A DNA stretch of 43,953 bases from JADKAC01 sp964492065 (GTDB lineage Bacteria > Bacteroidota > Bacteroidia > Chitinophagales > BACL12). The notes beneath the pieces are model-generated. The model did no database searches and was not told where the DNA came from. It saw only the letters and a list, made by a program, of their open reading frames with translations. Positions 24,019 through 32,802 of this stretch are shown piece after piece. Position numbers and translations under genes: made by a program. Within the stretch, counting starts at the first letter, position 1; each line of letters begins with the position of its first letter. Where the stretch lies: contig CAZBHH010000022.1 of the NCBI GenBank assembly GCA_964492065.1, positions 1 through 43,953 of the forward strand, written 5' to 3'.

Positions 24019-27000
24019 TTACTTTTTGCGCATCACCTCTTCGGCAGATTTATCATGCGAAGACTTGCGGTAAAGTTCCAATGCAATTGCAGAAGCGATA
24101 AACACGGATGAATACGTTCCGAAACCCACACCTATAAAAATGGCAAATGCAAATCCCTGTATATTTTCCGTTCCAAATATCAATAATACAAATATAGAAA
24201 GCAAGGTGGTGCCACTGGTAATTAAAGTCCGGCTCAATGTCTGGTTAATAGCCTGGTTAAACACCTCCTTTACCGTTCCCGCCTTCGACTCCCGCAGGTA
24301 TTCCCTTATCCGGTCAAACACCACCACCGTATCGTTAATGGAGTATCCGATAACCGTTAAAATCGCCGCAATAAACGCTTCGTTAATTTCGAGCGCAAAA
24401 GGCATGATACTTTTAAATATTGCAAATACGGATAGTACCACGATGGCGTCGTGCAGCAACGCAGTAACCCCGCCAAGTGCAAACTGCCATCGGCTGAAGC
24501 GTATGGTAATATAAATGAAAATTGCCAAGAGGGCAATGCCAATAGCGATAAGGGCGCTCTTCTTAATATCCTGTGCAATAGTAGGCTCTACTTTCATCTG
24601 GCTTTCCTTATACACCGAATCCCAGTTGGCAAAACCGGGATCATTGGCATAGAAGGATACCAGGTTTTGATACAGGGTGGAAGCCACCACCGAGTCTGTT
24701 CCGGGAAAAGATTCTTCGATTTTATAGCTGGTAGTGATTTTTAATTTATCATCGCCGCTGAACGATTTCACCTGGATTTTGTCGTCGAAATTGCTGAACA
24801 GGTAATTCCGCACCTCACCGGCTTTCACGGGTTGATCAAATTTAACGGTATAGGTTCTGCCGCCTTTAAAATCCACACCCAGGTCAAAACCGGAAAATAT
24901 GATGAAAACGATACCAATAGTAGTTAATGACAGGGAGAAAATATAACCGAAACGGCGTTTTCCCATAAAGTTAAAATTCACATTTTTAAACGCATTTTTT
25001 GTGAATGAGGAATTGAACTTAATGGGCTTTTCCTTGCGCACCATATTGTCCAGTATCAGCCTGGAAATAAATATGGAGGTGAACAGAGATGTTAAAATAC
25101 CGATGATGAGCACAACGGCAAAACCCTTCACGGGGCCGGCGCCGAATTGCGTCAATATAATACCGATAATTAACGTGGTGAGTTGGGAGTCAATGATTGC
25201 CGAATAAGAATTGGAGTATCCGTCGGCAATTGCCTTCACCATTGTTTTGCCCTTAGCCAGTTCTTCCCGGATGCGCTCGTAGATAATTACGTTGGCATCA
25301 ACGGCCATACCCATGGTGAGTACGAGGCCGGCAATTCCGGGCAATGTCAAAGTGGCGCCGATAGAGGCGAGAATCCCGAAGATGAAGAATAAATTGGCGA
25401 ACAGGGCGACGTCGGCAATAAGCCCGGCAGTACTGTAATAAATGGCCATGAAAATGATAACGAGTACAAGGCCGGCAATCATGGAAATTAAACCGGCGCT
25501 GATCGCCTCACGGCCTAAGGAAGGGCCGACGATGTCTTCCTGAACGATACGGCTCGGCACGGGCAGTTTACCCACTTCGAGGATATTTGCCAATACCTGG
25601 GCATCTTTCACTTCAAAGTTTCCGGAAATCACGGAGCGGCCGTTTGGAATCTCTTCATTGACACGTGGCGCTGAATACACGCTGTTGTCCAGGGTGATAG
25701 CAATAAATTTTCCGGTGTTTTCGGCAGTGATGCGCCTCCACGCTTTGGCGCCTTCGGTTTTCATGGTCATATTCACTTCGGGCTGGCCGTTGGTGGGGTT
25801 GAAGTCCTGAAAAGCATTGCTGATTACATCGCCTTCCAGGATGGGGCCATTGCCGTCCACTTTGCCTTTCATGGCGTACAATTCGTACATATTCCTGTCG
25901 GTAGGCAGAGGTGCAGAGCTCAGCATGAATCGGATATCGCCCGGGAAATTGGCAGCTACCACGTCCATTGCCAGGTAACCCATCAACTTTGCAGTGTCCC
26001 GCACATTCACATAGCCGATTACTGGGCCGGCGCTTTGGGGTGGCATCAACACCGTATTTAACAAGGGGCCGGCTGCGGCAGAAGCCGTATCGAGGCCGGC
26101 AGCGCCGGTATCGGGGTTATCGCTGAACAGGGTGTTGGAATCTTCCGGGGTTCCCGTCACCGTGTCGCCCGGGGAAGCAGTTTCTTCGGTAAATGGCGTT
26201 GTCGCAGTAGCGGCGGTATCTGCCGCGGTGCTGTCAGCACCGAAAGAGGTATCACCTTCGCTCAATACGACACGCAATGCCTCGTTGGCAGCGGTGAGAT
26301 TGGCCGAAAGGTCTTGAATCGTATAGGTTTGCCAGAACTGGAGGTTTGCGGTGGATTGCAGCAGTTTGCGCACCTGCTTCGGGTTGTCCACGCCGGGCAA
26401 TTCCACGATAATCCTACCCGTATTTTCCTGTAAGGTAATGTAGGGCTGGGAAACGCCGAATTTGTCGATGCGCTCTTTCAGTTTGGTATAGGTGGAGTTT
26501 ACACCGTTATCGGCTTCTTCTTTGAGAAAGGCTTTTACTTCGCTATTGGAGGCAGTCGCTGCCAGTCGCTCCGAATTGTTCCGGCTGCTGAACAGCGATA
26601 CTAATTGAGAACCCGGGTTGGCCTCCTCGTAGTAAGAGACAAAAAAATCAATTATATCGCCATTGCCTTTACTGGCTTCGGTAAGTGCCTTGTCCAGCGC
26701 CTCGTTCAGTTTTGGATTTTTCGGATTATTGGAAAGGCTTTTTACAAGGTCGTATTTCGACACCTCGAGCACCACGCTCATGCCGCCCTGTAAGTCCAAA
26801 CCGAGATTGAGCGCTCTTTCTTTTACCTCATCGTAGTTGTATTTGGCAATGCCGAGGTTATAAACCGTTTCATTGGCTTTACGGGCAAGGTATTCCCGTT
26901 TTTTATCCGAGATGAATTCTACCCGTGCTTCACCCGTCAGATCTGCGGTGGCGGACTGTTCGGCGTAAGCAGCCGCATCGCTTTCGACGTTGCTGGCAAC

Positions 27001-27078
27001 CCATGTGAACGACAACTGATATATACAAACTAAAGCGAGAACGACCAGGAAGAACCTTATCAAACCTTTTCCCTGCAT
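24019..27078 (-). CDS. secDF: Fused protein translocase subunit SecDF
   Basis: A 1019-residue fusion of SecD and SecF, as usual in Bacteroidota. The SecD half has GLDLQGGMSVVLEV near residue 92, GRIIVELPGVDNPKQVRKLL, and the membrane part beginning EDIVGPSLGREAI with GMAVDANVIIYERIREEL. The SecF half starts near residue 735 with FDLGVDFKGGRTYTVKF and contains IGYSINDTVVVFDRIREYL. It uses the proton gradient to complete Sec export of proteins across the inner membrane. Residues ~275-345 are an unusual Thr/Ala/Asp/Gly/Pro-rich insertion in the periplasmic region. The gene has its own promoter and terminator and is monocistronic. Confidence 0.96.
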   Translation of the reverse strand: MQGKGLIRFFLVVLALVCIYQLSFTWVASNVESDAAAYAEQSATADLTGEARVEFISDKKREYLARKANETVYNLGIAKYNYDEVKERALNLGLDLQGGMSVVLEVSKYDLVKSLSNNPKNPKLNEALDKALTEASKGNGDIIDFFVSYYEEANPGSQLVSLFSSRNNSERLAATASNSEVKAFLKEEADNGVNSTYTKLKERIDKFGVSQPYITLQENTGRIIVELPGVDNPKQVRKLLQSTANLQFWQTYTIQDLSANLTAANEALRVVLSEGDTSFGADSTAADTAATATTPFTEETASPGDTVTGTPEDSNTLFSDNPDTGAAGLDTASAAAGPLLNTVLMPPQSAGPVIGYVNVRDTAKLMGYLAMDVVAANFPGDIRFMLSSAPLPTDRNMYELYAMKGKVDGNGPILEGDVISNAFQDFNPTNGQPEVNMTMKTEGAKAWRRITAENTGKFIAITLDNSVYSAPRVNEEIPNGRSVISGNFEVKDAQVLANILEVGKLPVPSRIVQEDIVGPSLGREAISAGLISMIAGLVLVIIFMAIYYSTAGLIADVALFANLFFIFGILASIGATLTLPGIAGLVLTMGMAVDANVIIYERIREELAKGKTMVKAIADGYSNSYSAIIDSQLTTLIIGIILTQFGAGPVKGFAVVLIIGILTSLFTSIFISRLILDNMVRKEKPIKFNSSFTKNAFKNVNFNFMGKRRFGYIFSLSLTTIGIVFIIFSGFDLGVDFKGGRTYTVKFDQPVKAGEVRNYLFSNFDDKIQVKSFSGDDKLKITTSYKIEESFPGTDSVVASTLYQNLVSFYANDPGFANWDSVYKESQMKVEPTIAQDIKKSALIAIGIALLAIFIYITIRFSRWQFALGGVTALLHDAIVVLSVFAIFKSIMPFALEINEAFIAAILTVIGYSINDTVVVFDRIREYLRESKAGTVKEVFNQAINQTLSRTLITSGTTLLSIFVLLIFGTENIQGFAFAIFIGVGFGTYSSVFIASAIALELYRKSSHDKSAEEVMRKK

Positions 27079-27120
27079 AATTGGCGATTATTTATAGTTT
27101 TAGGTCAAATTTTGAGCGTG

Positions 27121-27149
27121 CAAATATAGGAATATTTTCAGCAAGCAAT
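27121..27149 (-). promoter_or_regulatory. Promoter of secDF (-7 TATATTTG, candidate -33 ATTG)
   Basis: On the minus strand TATATTTG (27121-27128) is preceded, 17 bases upstream, by ATTG (27146-27149). The box ends 42 bases before the ATG. Confidence 0.55.
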
Positions 27150-27236
27150 ACCGCCCGGGTTACAACCCATTTGGGATCATTCGCATCATAGCTTTTAATT
27201 AGTATGAATTTTTTAACCGACAAAAATGGAAAAAAC

Positions 27237-28052
27237 ATGAAGCCATTTACATTTTTAACAGTAATACTGTTTGCCGCCACGGCAACTTTTGCCCAGAAAA
27301 CGGCAACAGATTGGTTCAATTCGGCCTATGATAAGTACAAAAACGGGGATTATGCAGGTGCTATCGCCGATTATACGGAGTGTATTGCCCTGGCGCCTGA
27401 CGATGCCGCTGCGTATTTTAACCGCGGTCTTGCCAATTATTACAGCTCCAGGTACGAAGAGGCGGTTGCCGATTTTGATAAGGTGACCAAACTCAGCACC
27501 GGCGATTATGAGGCTTTTTACTACAAAGGCTATGCGCTGTACGATATGAATAAAATGGAAGAAGCTATCCAGGCGTACACCAGTGCGATATACTACAATC
27601 CCAATTACATAAGTGCCTATCTCGAAAGGGGATTTACCCGTTACACGCTCGGCAGATATGCTGAGGCGCTGGAAGATTTTAACGTCGTCATACGCTTAGA
27701 CAGCAACGAGATTGACGCCTACTATAACCGGGGGCTCTGTCATCAGAAACTCGGCAGTCTCGAAAAGGCGATTGAAGATTTCAAGAAGTGCACCGAGTTG
27801 GATGTAAAAGATGAAAATGCGTGGTTTAACCTGGGATTTAATCAGGTGAATTTGAAATTGTATTCCGATGCAGTGGTTTCCTATACCAAAGTTTTGGAAT
27901 TATCTCCCGATGCAACTGATGCGCTTTACAATAGGGGCCTTGCCTATTATTATCAATATGACGATGCCAATGCTTGTGCCGATTGGAAAAGGTGTATCGA
28001 ATTGGGTGATACTTCGGCACAGGAAGATTACGATACTATATGTAAAGAGTAA
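27237..28052 (+). CDS. Secreted TPR-repeat protein
   Basis: From ATG 27237 the 271-residue protein has a signal peptide (MKPFTFLTVILFAATATFAQ); an ATG 11 codons upstream would only add polar residues. The mature protein is built of about seven TPR units, e.g. YKNGDYAGAIADYTECIALAPDDAAAYF and YNRGLCHQKLGSLEKAIEDF, so it is a periplasmic or outer-membrane scaffold for protein contacts. It ends with its own terminator. No partner is evident; the adjacent gene on the same strand encodes a T9SS cargo protein but is separated by that terminator. Confidence 0.9.
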   Translation: MKPFTFLTVILFAATATFAQKTATDWFNSAYDKYKNGDYAGAIADYTECIALAPDDAAAYFNRGLANYYSSRYEEAVADFDKVTKLSTGDYEAFYYKGYALYDMNKMEEAIQAYTSAIYYNPNYISAYLERGFTRYTLGRYAEALEDFNVVIRLDSNEIDAYYNRGLCHQKLGSLEKAIEDFKKCTELDVKDENAWFNLGFNQVNLKLYSDAVVSYTKVLELSPDATDALYNRGLAYYYQYDDANACADWKRCIELGDTSAQEDYDTICKE

Positions 28053-28072
28053 TTGCAATATTGCGTTTTCAC

Positions 28073-28098
28073 AAAGCCGGTTAATCCGGCTTTTTTTA
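28073..28098 (+). terminator. Intrinsic terminator after the TPR gene
   Basis: AAAGCCGG/CCGGCTTT with a 5-base loop followed by a T-run, ending about 20 bases before the next start codon. Confidence 0.88.
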
Positions 28099-28118
28099 TT
28101 TATTTAGTGTCTGCTGTG

Positions 28119-28865
28119 ATGCAATCCGTTTTTGCAATTCTGCTCCTGTTATGCCTGGCGTTTCGCAACAGCGCCCAGGTGGCTCCCGATTTTACGATTA
28201 CCGACGTAAACGGTGTGGAACACAATTTATATGAAACACTCAACACCGTGCATACGGTTATTATCAATTTTTTCTTTCTCGGGTGCGAGCCGTGCGCCTA
28301 TTACCTGCCGGATCTTCAGGCATTGGAAGACGCCTATGGCGCTGCTTCGGGAGGCGGGCTGGAAATATGGGTAATCAGCAAGCAGGATGAATCCGCCGAC
28401 CTTTCAGCGTTCAGCCTGGACAATGACTACGGTTTCTATTTTTTTGGCGTAGATGGCGGGGCATTTGATGTTGTCCAGGATTTTGAGGCAATATACGATA
28501 CGCTTTTTTACCCCAACTTTACCGTTGTCTGCCCCGATGCGTCCACGCATTTTGATATCTGGCCGGTTACTGATGGTTTGTGGGAAGTAGAGTCAGAGGT
28601 GTTGCAATGCAATTACGGTGTTGCGATACGGGATGTTTCTAAAGAGAAGTTGTCGTTGTATCCGAATCCCGTTGGGCCTACACTGTATTTTGACGGTGCC
28701 GGGATGGAAAGCATTGCGATCTCGGATATGCAGGGGCGGACAGTCATTGAAACCGCGGATCCGGGTAATGCCGTTTCCGTAGAAGGCCTGATGCCGGGAG
28801 TATATCTGTTTGCGGGCATCACACCAGGCGGTACTATATTCACTTCACTGTTTCTGAAAAAATAA
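28119..28865 (+). CDS. Thioredoxin-fold (redoxin) protein exported by the type IX system
   Basis: From ATG 28119 the protein has 248 residues with a signal peptide ending near NSAQ. Residues ~20-165 look like a TlpA/AhpC-type redoxin: VAPDFTITDVNGVEHNLYE, then NFFFLGCEPCAYYLPDL with a CxxC pair at the expected active-site position. The last ~75 residues form a type-A T9SS tail (LSLYPNPVGPTLYF, ISDMQGRTVIE, GLMPGVYLF, FTSLFLKK). It should therefore end up on the cell surface or outside the cell, an unusual place for a thiol-redox fold. The start could also be slightly upstream (GTG), but that does not change the domain layout. Confidence 0.88.
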   Translation: MQSVFAILLLLCLAFRNSAQVAPDFTITDVNGVEHNLYETLNTVHTVIINFFFLGCEPCAYYLPDLQALEDAYGAASGGGLEIWVISKQDESADLSAFSLDNDYGFYFFGVDGGAFDVVQDFEAIYDTLFYPNFTVVCPDASTHFDIWPVTDGLWEVESEVLQCNYGVAIRDVSKEKLSLYPNPVGPTLYFDGAGMESIAISDMQGRTVIETADPGNAVSVEGLMPGVYLFAGITPGGTIFTSLFLKK

Positions 28866-28887
28866 AAACCCCCGTTCGGGGGTTTTT
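28864..28887. terminator. Bidirectional intrinsic terminator
   Basis: AAAAACCCCC/GGGGGTTTTT, a perfect 10-bp stem with a GTTC loop, lies between two convergent T9SS cargo genes and carries a T-tract in both directions. Confidence 0.92.
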
Positions 28888-28905
28888 ATCTGATTTAAAA
28901 CATGG

Positions 28906-29811
28906 TTATTTGGACACTTTGAACTTGCCGGCAAAAATCTGTTCGCCGTTATACATCAGTCTGAACATATACAATCCGGTGGCGTAATTACTTACATCCA
29001 CTGCGTTCATGTCGGGAGTCAGAGTGGTATAATCAACCCGTGATCCGTTGAGGTTGTAAACTTCCATCTCCACATTGTAGTCGAGCGGATTGATAATATG
29101 GATTACATCATAAGCGGGGTTCGGGTAGATATTCGGTCTTAATCCGCTGCCTTCGAGAAAATCAATGGAAGATAATCCGGTGAGCGACATATTATCTACA
29201 TAGAGAATACTTCCCTCTACGGCGCCTTCAAAACTGCTGGAAGACAAAATAATTACCTGCATGGAATCCGGTGCGCCTCCGTTCACTATATCGATTTCGA
29301 ATGGGGTGTATTCGGATTTCTCGGTGTGGTCATTAAACTCACCGCCGCCCACCAGGGTGCCTCCCTGGAACAGTTGCACACCGATGCTCAAAGTATCACC
29401 CGCAGCGGGGAAATATTTGTAATACCCGACTAACTGATCTGCCACTTCGGAAATAGCCATCCCGCCGATTACACCTGCTTCCAACGTCAGCGGGTCGAAG
29501 TAGATAGTTCCAATAACCAGGGTACCCGGAATTGTAAGCGGGGGTAATCCCGTAGCTACCAGTGTCTTGGTAGTGAGTTTTGCCGCTGCTGCACCCGATT
29601 GTACGGATGCCGTTTCCTTTTCAACCACCCGGTCGGTCAGGCCTAATGCAGCGCCGATAACGTCAGGGCTATCCCATCCATCCGGCTTTTCACCGGTGCC
29701 GATCAACAGCGGCGACCAGTTTTCCATGTCTCCATTCGGGATTTGCTGGGCATTTCCTAAGAATGGCAGACAGGCTAATGCGGTAATAAACAGAAGTACA
29801 CGAATTCTCAT
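28906..29811 (-). CDS. Secreted protein with PCMD-like domain and T9SS type-A sorting tail
   Basis: The 301-residue protein has a signal peptide (MRIRVLLFITALACLPFLGNA) and then QQIPNGDMENWSP ... KPDGWDSPD, the usual opening of carbohydrate-binding-like (PCMD-type) beta-sandwich domains, closing with EGSILYVDNMSLTGL near residue 215. The final ~80 residues are a type-A T9SS tail (LRPNIYPNPAYDVIHI, MEVYNLNGSRV, VSNYATGLYMFRL, GKFKVSK). It is probably a surface-bound or released glycan-binding protein; no catalytic residues are evident and the ligand is unknown. Confidence 0.87.
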   Translation of the reverse strand: MRIRVLLFITALACLPFLGNAQQIPNGDMENWSPLLIGTGEKPDGWDSPDVIGAALGLTDRVVEKETASVQSGAAAAKLTTKTLVATGLPPLTIPGTLVIGTIYFDPLTLEAGVIGGMAISEVADQLVGYYKYFPAAGDTLSIGVQLFQGGTLVGGGEFNDHTEKSEYTPFEIDIVNGGAPDSMQVIILSSSSFEGAVEGSILYVDNMSLTGLSSIDFLEGSGLRPNIYPNPAYDVIHIINPLDYNVEMEVYNLNGSRVDYTTLTPDMNAVDVSNYATGLYMFRLMYNGEQIFAGKFKVSK

Positions 29812-29841
29812 AATATCAAATTTTAAAGTTTTTCAATAGCA

Positions 29842-29849
29842 CAAATATA
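29842..29849 (-). promoter_or_regulatory. -7 box (TATATTTG) for the PCMD-like T9SS cargo gene
   Basis: On the minus strand TATATTTG, a full TAnnTTTG match 30 bases before the ATG at 29811. Confidence 0.5.
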
Positions 29850-30033
29850 AGGGAATGTAAAACCATTCGCATGTAATTGATTAAATCTTATGTGAATAAA
29901 TTTTCCGCCGCATACTAAACCGGTTGGGCATCTTTGTGTTGAATTGATCAGGTAATTCAAATTTACAAAACCCGGGGGAATGGTTTTGTCATTATTTTGT
30001 TATTGTTAACCAAAACAAATTTTCAAATACAAT

Positions 30034-30504
30034 ATGAAAGTAAAAGTAAACGATGTAGCTCCAAAATTTTCGCTGTACGCCAGCGATAAACAGTTGGTAA
30101 ACCTGGAAGATTTTAAAGGCAGTAAGGTGTTGCTGCTGTTTTTCCCGCAGGCATTCACGGGGGTGTGCACTAAGGAAATGTGCGCTACAAGAGACAGCCT
30201 CAGCGCCTACGAACAATTAGACGCAAAGGTGCTCGCGATATCGGTTGACTCGGTTTATACGCTTGCAAAATTTAAGGAACTGGAACAGTTGAATTTCCCG
30301 TTGCTCTCGGATTTTAACAAAGAGGTTATCGAGATGTACGGATGTGTACATGAAACATTTAACCCGGGTATGCGGGGTGTCGCCAAGCGGTCGGAATTTG
30401 TAATTGACCGCAATGGTATCGTGCGCTATGCGCAGGTGCGGGATACGCCTGCCGATTTTCCCGATTTTGATGCCATACGGAAAGTGTTATCAGCCATTGA
30501 ATAA
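30034..30504 (+). CDS. Peroxiredoxin (AhpC/TSA, AhpE/Bcp-like)
   Basis: A 156-residue cytoplasmic protein with APKFSLYASDKQLVNLEDFKG and the peroxidatic cysteine in FPQAFTGVCTKEMCATRDS (C45 of VC, with a second cysteine five residues later at the position seen in some 1-Cys/atypical 2-Cys types). It reduces hydrogen peroxide or organic peroxides using thiols. The Nudix gene starts three bases after its stop, so both are probably cotranscribed. The exact subfamily (AhpE versus Bcp) cannot be fixed by eye. Confidence 0.92.
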   Translation: MKVKVNDVAPKFSLYASDKQLVNLEDFKGSKVLLLFFPQAFTGVCTKEMCATRDSLSAYEQLDAKVLAISVDSVYTLAKFKELEQLNFPLLSDFNKEVIEMYGCVHETFNPGMRGVAKRSEFVIDRNGIVRYAQVRDTPADFPDFDAIRKVLSAIE

Positions 30505-30507
30505 ACC

Positions 30508-30939
30508 GTGTTTACCATCAGGGTTTACGGTCTTTGGCTGCACAATCATTGTGTCTTATTGTCCAATGAGGCGGTGCATGGAATGCAGGTGATAAAATTT
30601 CCCGGTGGCGGCCTTGAGTTTGGCGAGGGAACGATCGATTGCCTGCGCAGGGAATTTAAAGAAGAACTCGGCTGCGATATCCGGATTCTTCGACATCTTT
30701 ATACCACCGATTTTTTTGTGCCCTCATTTTTAAACAAGCGCCAACAGGTGATAAGTATTTATTACCTCGTGGAAGCCGAACACGGCGATGCTGTGGATAT
30801 AGAAAACTTACCCTTTAATCCGGAGAATAATCAAAGTTTTTTCTGGAAACCCATGGATTCATTAAGCGAGAGCGATTTTTATTTTCCAATAGACAGGGAA
30901 GTGCTGCGCCGCATTCGCAGTGGAGAATTAGCGCTTTAA
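30508..30939 (+). CDS. Nudix hydrolase
   Basis: The 143-residue protein contains a full Nudix box, G-x5-E-x7-REFKEELGC (in GGLEFGEGTIDCL), near residues 33-55. The family cleaves nucleoside diphosphate derivatives such as oxidised nucleotides or ADP-ribose; substrate unknown. The start is GTG, three bases after the peroxiredoxin stop; no ATG occurs before the first strand. Pairing with a peroxiredoxin is compatible with an oxidative-damage role, but that is only inference. Its 3' end overlaps the convergent binding-protein gene by four bases. Confidence 0.88.
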   Translation: MFTIRVYGLWLHNHCVLLSNEAVHGMQVIKFPGGGLEFGEGTIDCLRREFKEELGCDIRILRHLYTTDFFVPSFLNKRQQVISIYYLVEAEHGDAVDIENLPFNPENNQSFFWKPMDSLSESDFYFPIDREVLRRIRSGELAL

Positions 30940-32579
30940 TGCGGCAGGGCTTTTTTCACTTGTTTTAAATGCAACATATTGAGTGCATCGGGGTTCATGC
31001 CGGTGATTCCGGGCTTGACAAACCGGTACACTTCGTCGTAGTACAGCGGAACAATGGGCGCATCCTGCATCATGACGCTATCCATGCGCCGGTACAGCAG
31101 GTTGCGTTGTTCGACATCCGTTTCGGCCACGGCCTTCTCAAATAATTTGTCGAACTGCGGGTTGCTGTATCTCGCATAGTTAGGCGGCGCACCTGATTTG
31201 GAATAAAATAATTGCAGAAACGATTCCGCATCGCCGTAATCGGCTATCCAACTGCCGCGGAAAAAAGCGGCCTGCCGGTTTACCCGCATTTCGCGGAGTA
31301 TCCGCGGGTCCACCGTTTCTACCTTAATGGCAATGCCGATATACTCCAGTTTTTCTTTGATAAAAACGGCGATGTCCTGGTATTGAGCGGTGGTCAGCAA
31401 GGCGATAACCGGCAACCCGATGCCGTTTTCAAAACCCGCTTCCTTCAGCAGTTGCACCGCTTTAGACGGATTATAGGTATATCCGAAATGCGAGGTGAAA
31501 AATTGGTGATATAATCCCGGCGGCACTATGCCGTCTTTTGCAGGGATGCCGCGGCCATTGCGCAAAAACAACAGGATCTCTTCCCGGTTGATCGCATAGT
31601 TTATCGCCTGTCTTATTTTTTGAATGGATAATGGATTTGCCCGCATAACATCGGCTGTTGTATCCATGAGTACGGTGAGGTATTCCACGTTTAAATACGG
31701 ACCTTTGAGCAATTGAAACTGCCCTTTGTATTTATCCTGCAACTGCCCGTCGCCGGTGAGTACGGAGCGCTGAATGCTCACGTCGATATCGCTTACGAAA
31801 TCCAGCTCGCCATTCATAAATTTCAAAAACTCCGTTGATTTATTGGTAATGAACTGCATATTGACCGCATCGAGATAGGGCAGGGCGTTTCCAAAAGAAT
31901 CGGTCTCGAAATAGTTCGGATTCTTGTGCAGAATGAGTAAATCGCCTTCCTTCCATTTTACGAGTACAAACGGGCCGGTACCTACCGGATTACTCCTGAA
32001 GTCCTTGCCGTATTTTGCAACGCCTTCACGTGGAACTACGCTGCAGTAGGGAATGCATAACCGCTGCAGAAATGGCGAAAAGGGGCTGCGCAATGCGATG
32101 ATCAGCGTGGTGTCATCCGTTGCGGTGAACGGTTGAATGCTATCGACAATATTCTGAAACACCCAATTGCCTCTTGCGGCTGTCTTCGGATCGAGCAGGC
32201 GGGAGAAGGAAAAAACAAAATCGGCGGCGGTGACTCGTCTGCCCCGGTTGTTATCAAAACAACTGTTGTCGTGAAAATACACGTCGTTGCGCAGGTGAAA
32301 AGTGTACGTTTTCTGGTCTGCACTCAGCGTCCAGGATTTTGCGATGCAGGGTATCACCCGCAGCGAAGAATCCAATTGTACCAGTCCGTTAAACAGTTGA
32401 CTCACGGCCCATGAATTTGGCTGATCGCTGGCGAAAGCGGGATCGAGCGAGGTTACCGGGTTGGACAGATTCAGTTGAAAAACGGTTTTATCCGATACGC
32501 CGCCGGTATGCCTGCACGCCGGTAAACAGCAACTGAGGAGCACAACTGCAATCAGCGCTTTGAATATGTTCTCAGACAA
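30936..32579 (-). CDS. ABC transporter substrate-binding lipoprotein, family 5 (peptide/nickel type)
   Basis: The 547-residue protein has a lipoprotein signal with lipobox LPAC (C22) and a complete SBP_bac_5 fold: TSLDPAFASDQPNSWAVSQLFNGLV, AKSWTLSADQKTYTFHLRNDVYFHD, NPVGTGPFVLVKWKEGDLLILHKNPNYFE and ADYGDAESFLQLFYS. It binds oligopeptides or a similar ligand for import. No permease or ATPase gene lies next to it, so it is an orphan component. The start is TTG at 32579; no in-frame ATG precedes the signal peptide. Confidence 0.92.
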   Translation of the reverse strand: MSENIFKALIAVVLLSCCLPACRHTGGVSDKTVFQLNLSNPVTSLDPAFASDQPNSWAVSQLFNGLVQLDSSLRVIPCIAKSWTLSADQKTYTFHLRNDVYFHDNSCFDNNRGRRVTAADFVFSFSRLLDPKTAARGNWVFQNIVDSIQPFTATDDTTLIIALRSPFSPFLQRLCIPYCSVVPREGVAKYGKDFRSNPVGTGPFVLVKWKEGDLLILHKNPNYFETDSFGNALPYLDAVNMQFITNKSTEFLKFMNGELDFVSDIDVSIQRSVLTGDGQLQDKYKGQFQLLKGPYLNVEYLTVLMDTTADVMRANPLSIQKIRQAINYAINREEILLFLRNGRGIPAKDGIVPPGLYHQFFTSHFGYTYNPSKAVQLLKEAGFENGIGLPVIALLTTAQYQDIAVFIKEKLEYIGIAIKVETVDPRILREMRVNRQAAFFRGSWIADYGDAESFLQLFYSKSGAPPNYARYSNPQFDKLFEKAVAETDVEQRNLLYRRMDSVMMQDAPIVPLYYDEVYRFVKPGITGMNPDALNMLHLKQVKKALPH

Positions 32580-32802
32580 AAGATTTGGCTTTTGATATTG
32601 TTTTAAATAGTGAAATAAAGATAGTCATTCGCATTTCCGAAAATGAAAATAACATATCTATACAAAAAAAATCGCTACTGATCCAATGCGTTGAAAATTA
32701 TCCACACTGAAGAAAAATGCTGTTTAAAAGTTTATTCGCCCGGTATAGTCTGCGGTAATGCAAACATTTAATTTTACCCTGTCGAAACAAATAACCGGAT
32801 TA

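Noticed and set aside
32022..32037. GCCTTCACGTGGAACT as a parS site near parAB
   Set aside because: Only about 12 of 16 positions match the parS consensus and the site lies in the coding region of the binding-protein gene.
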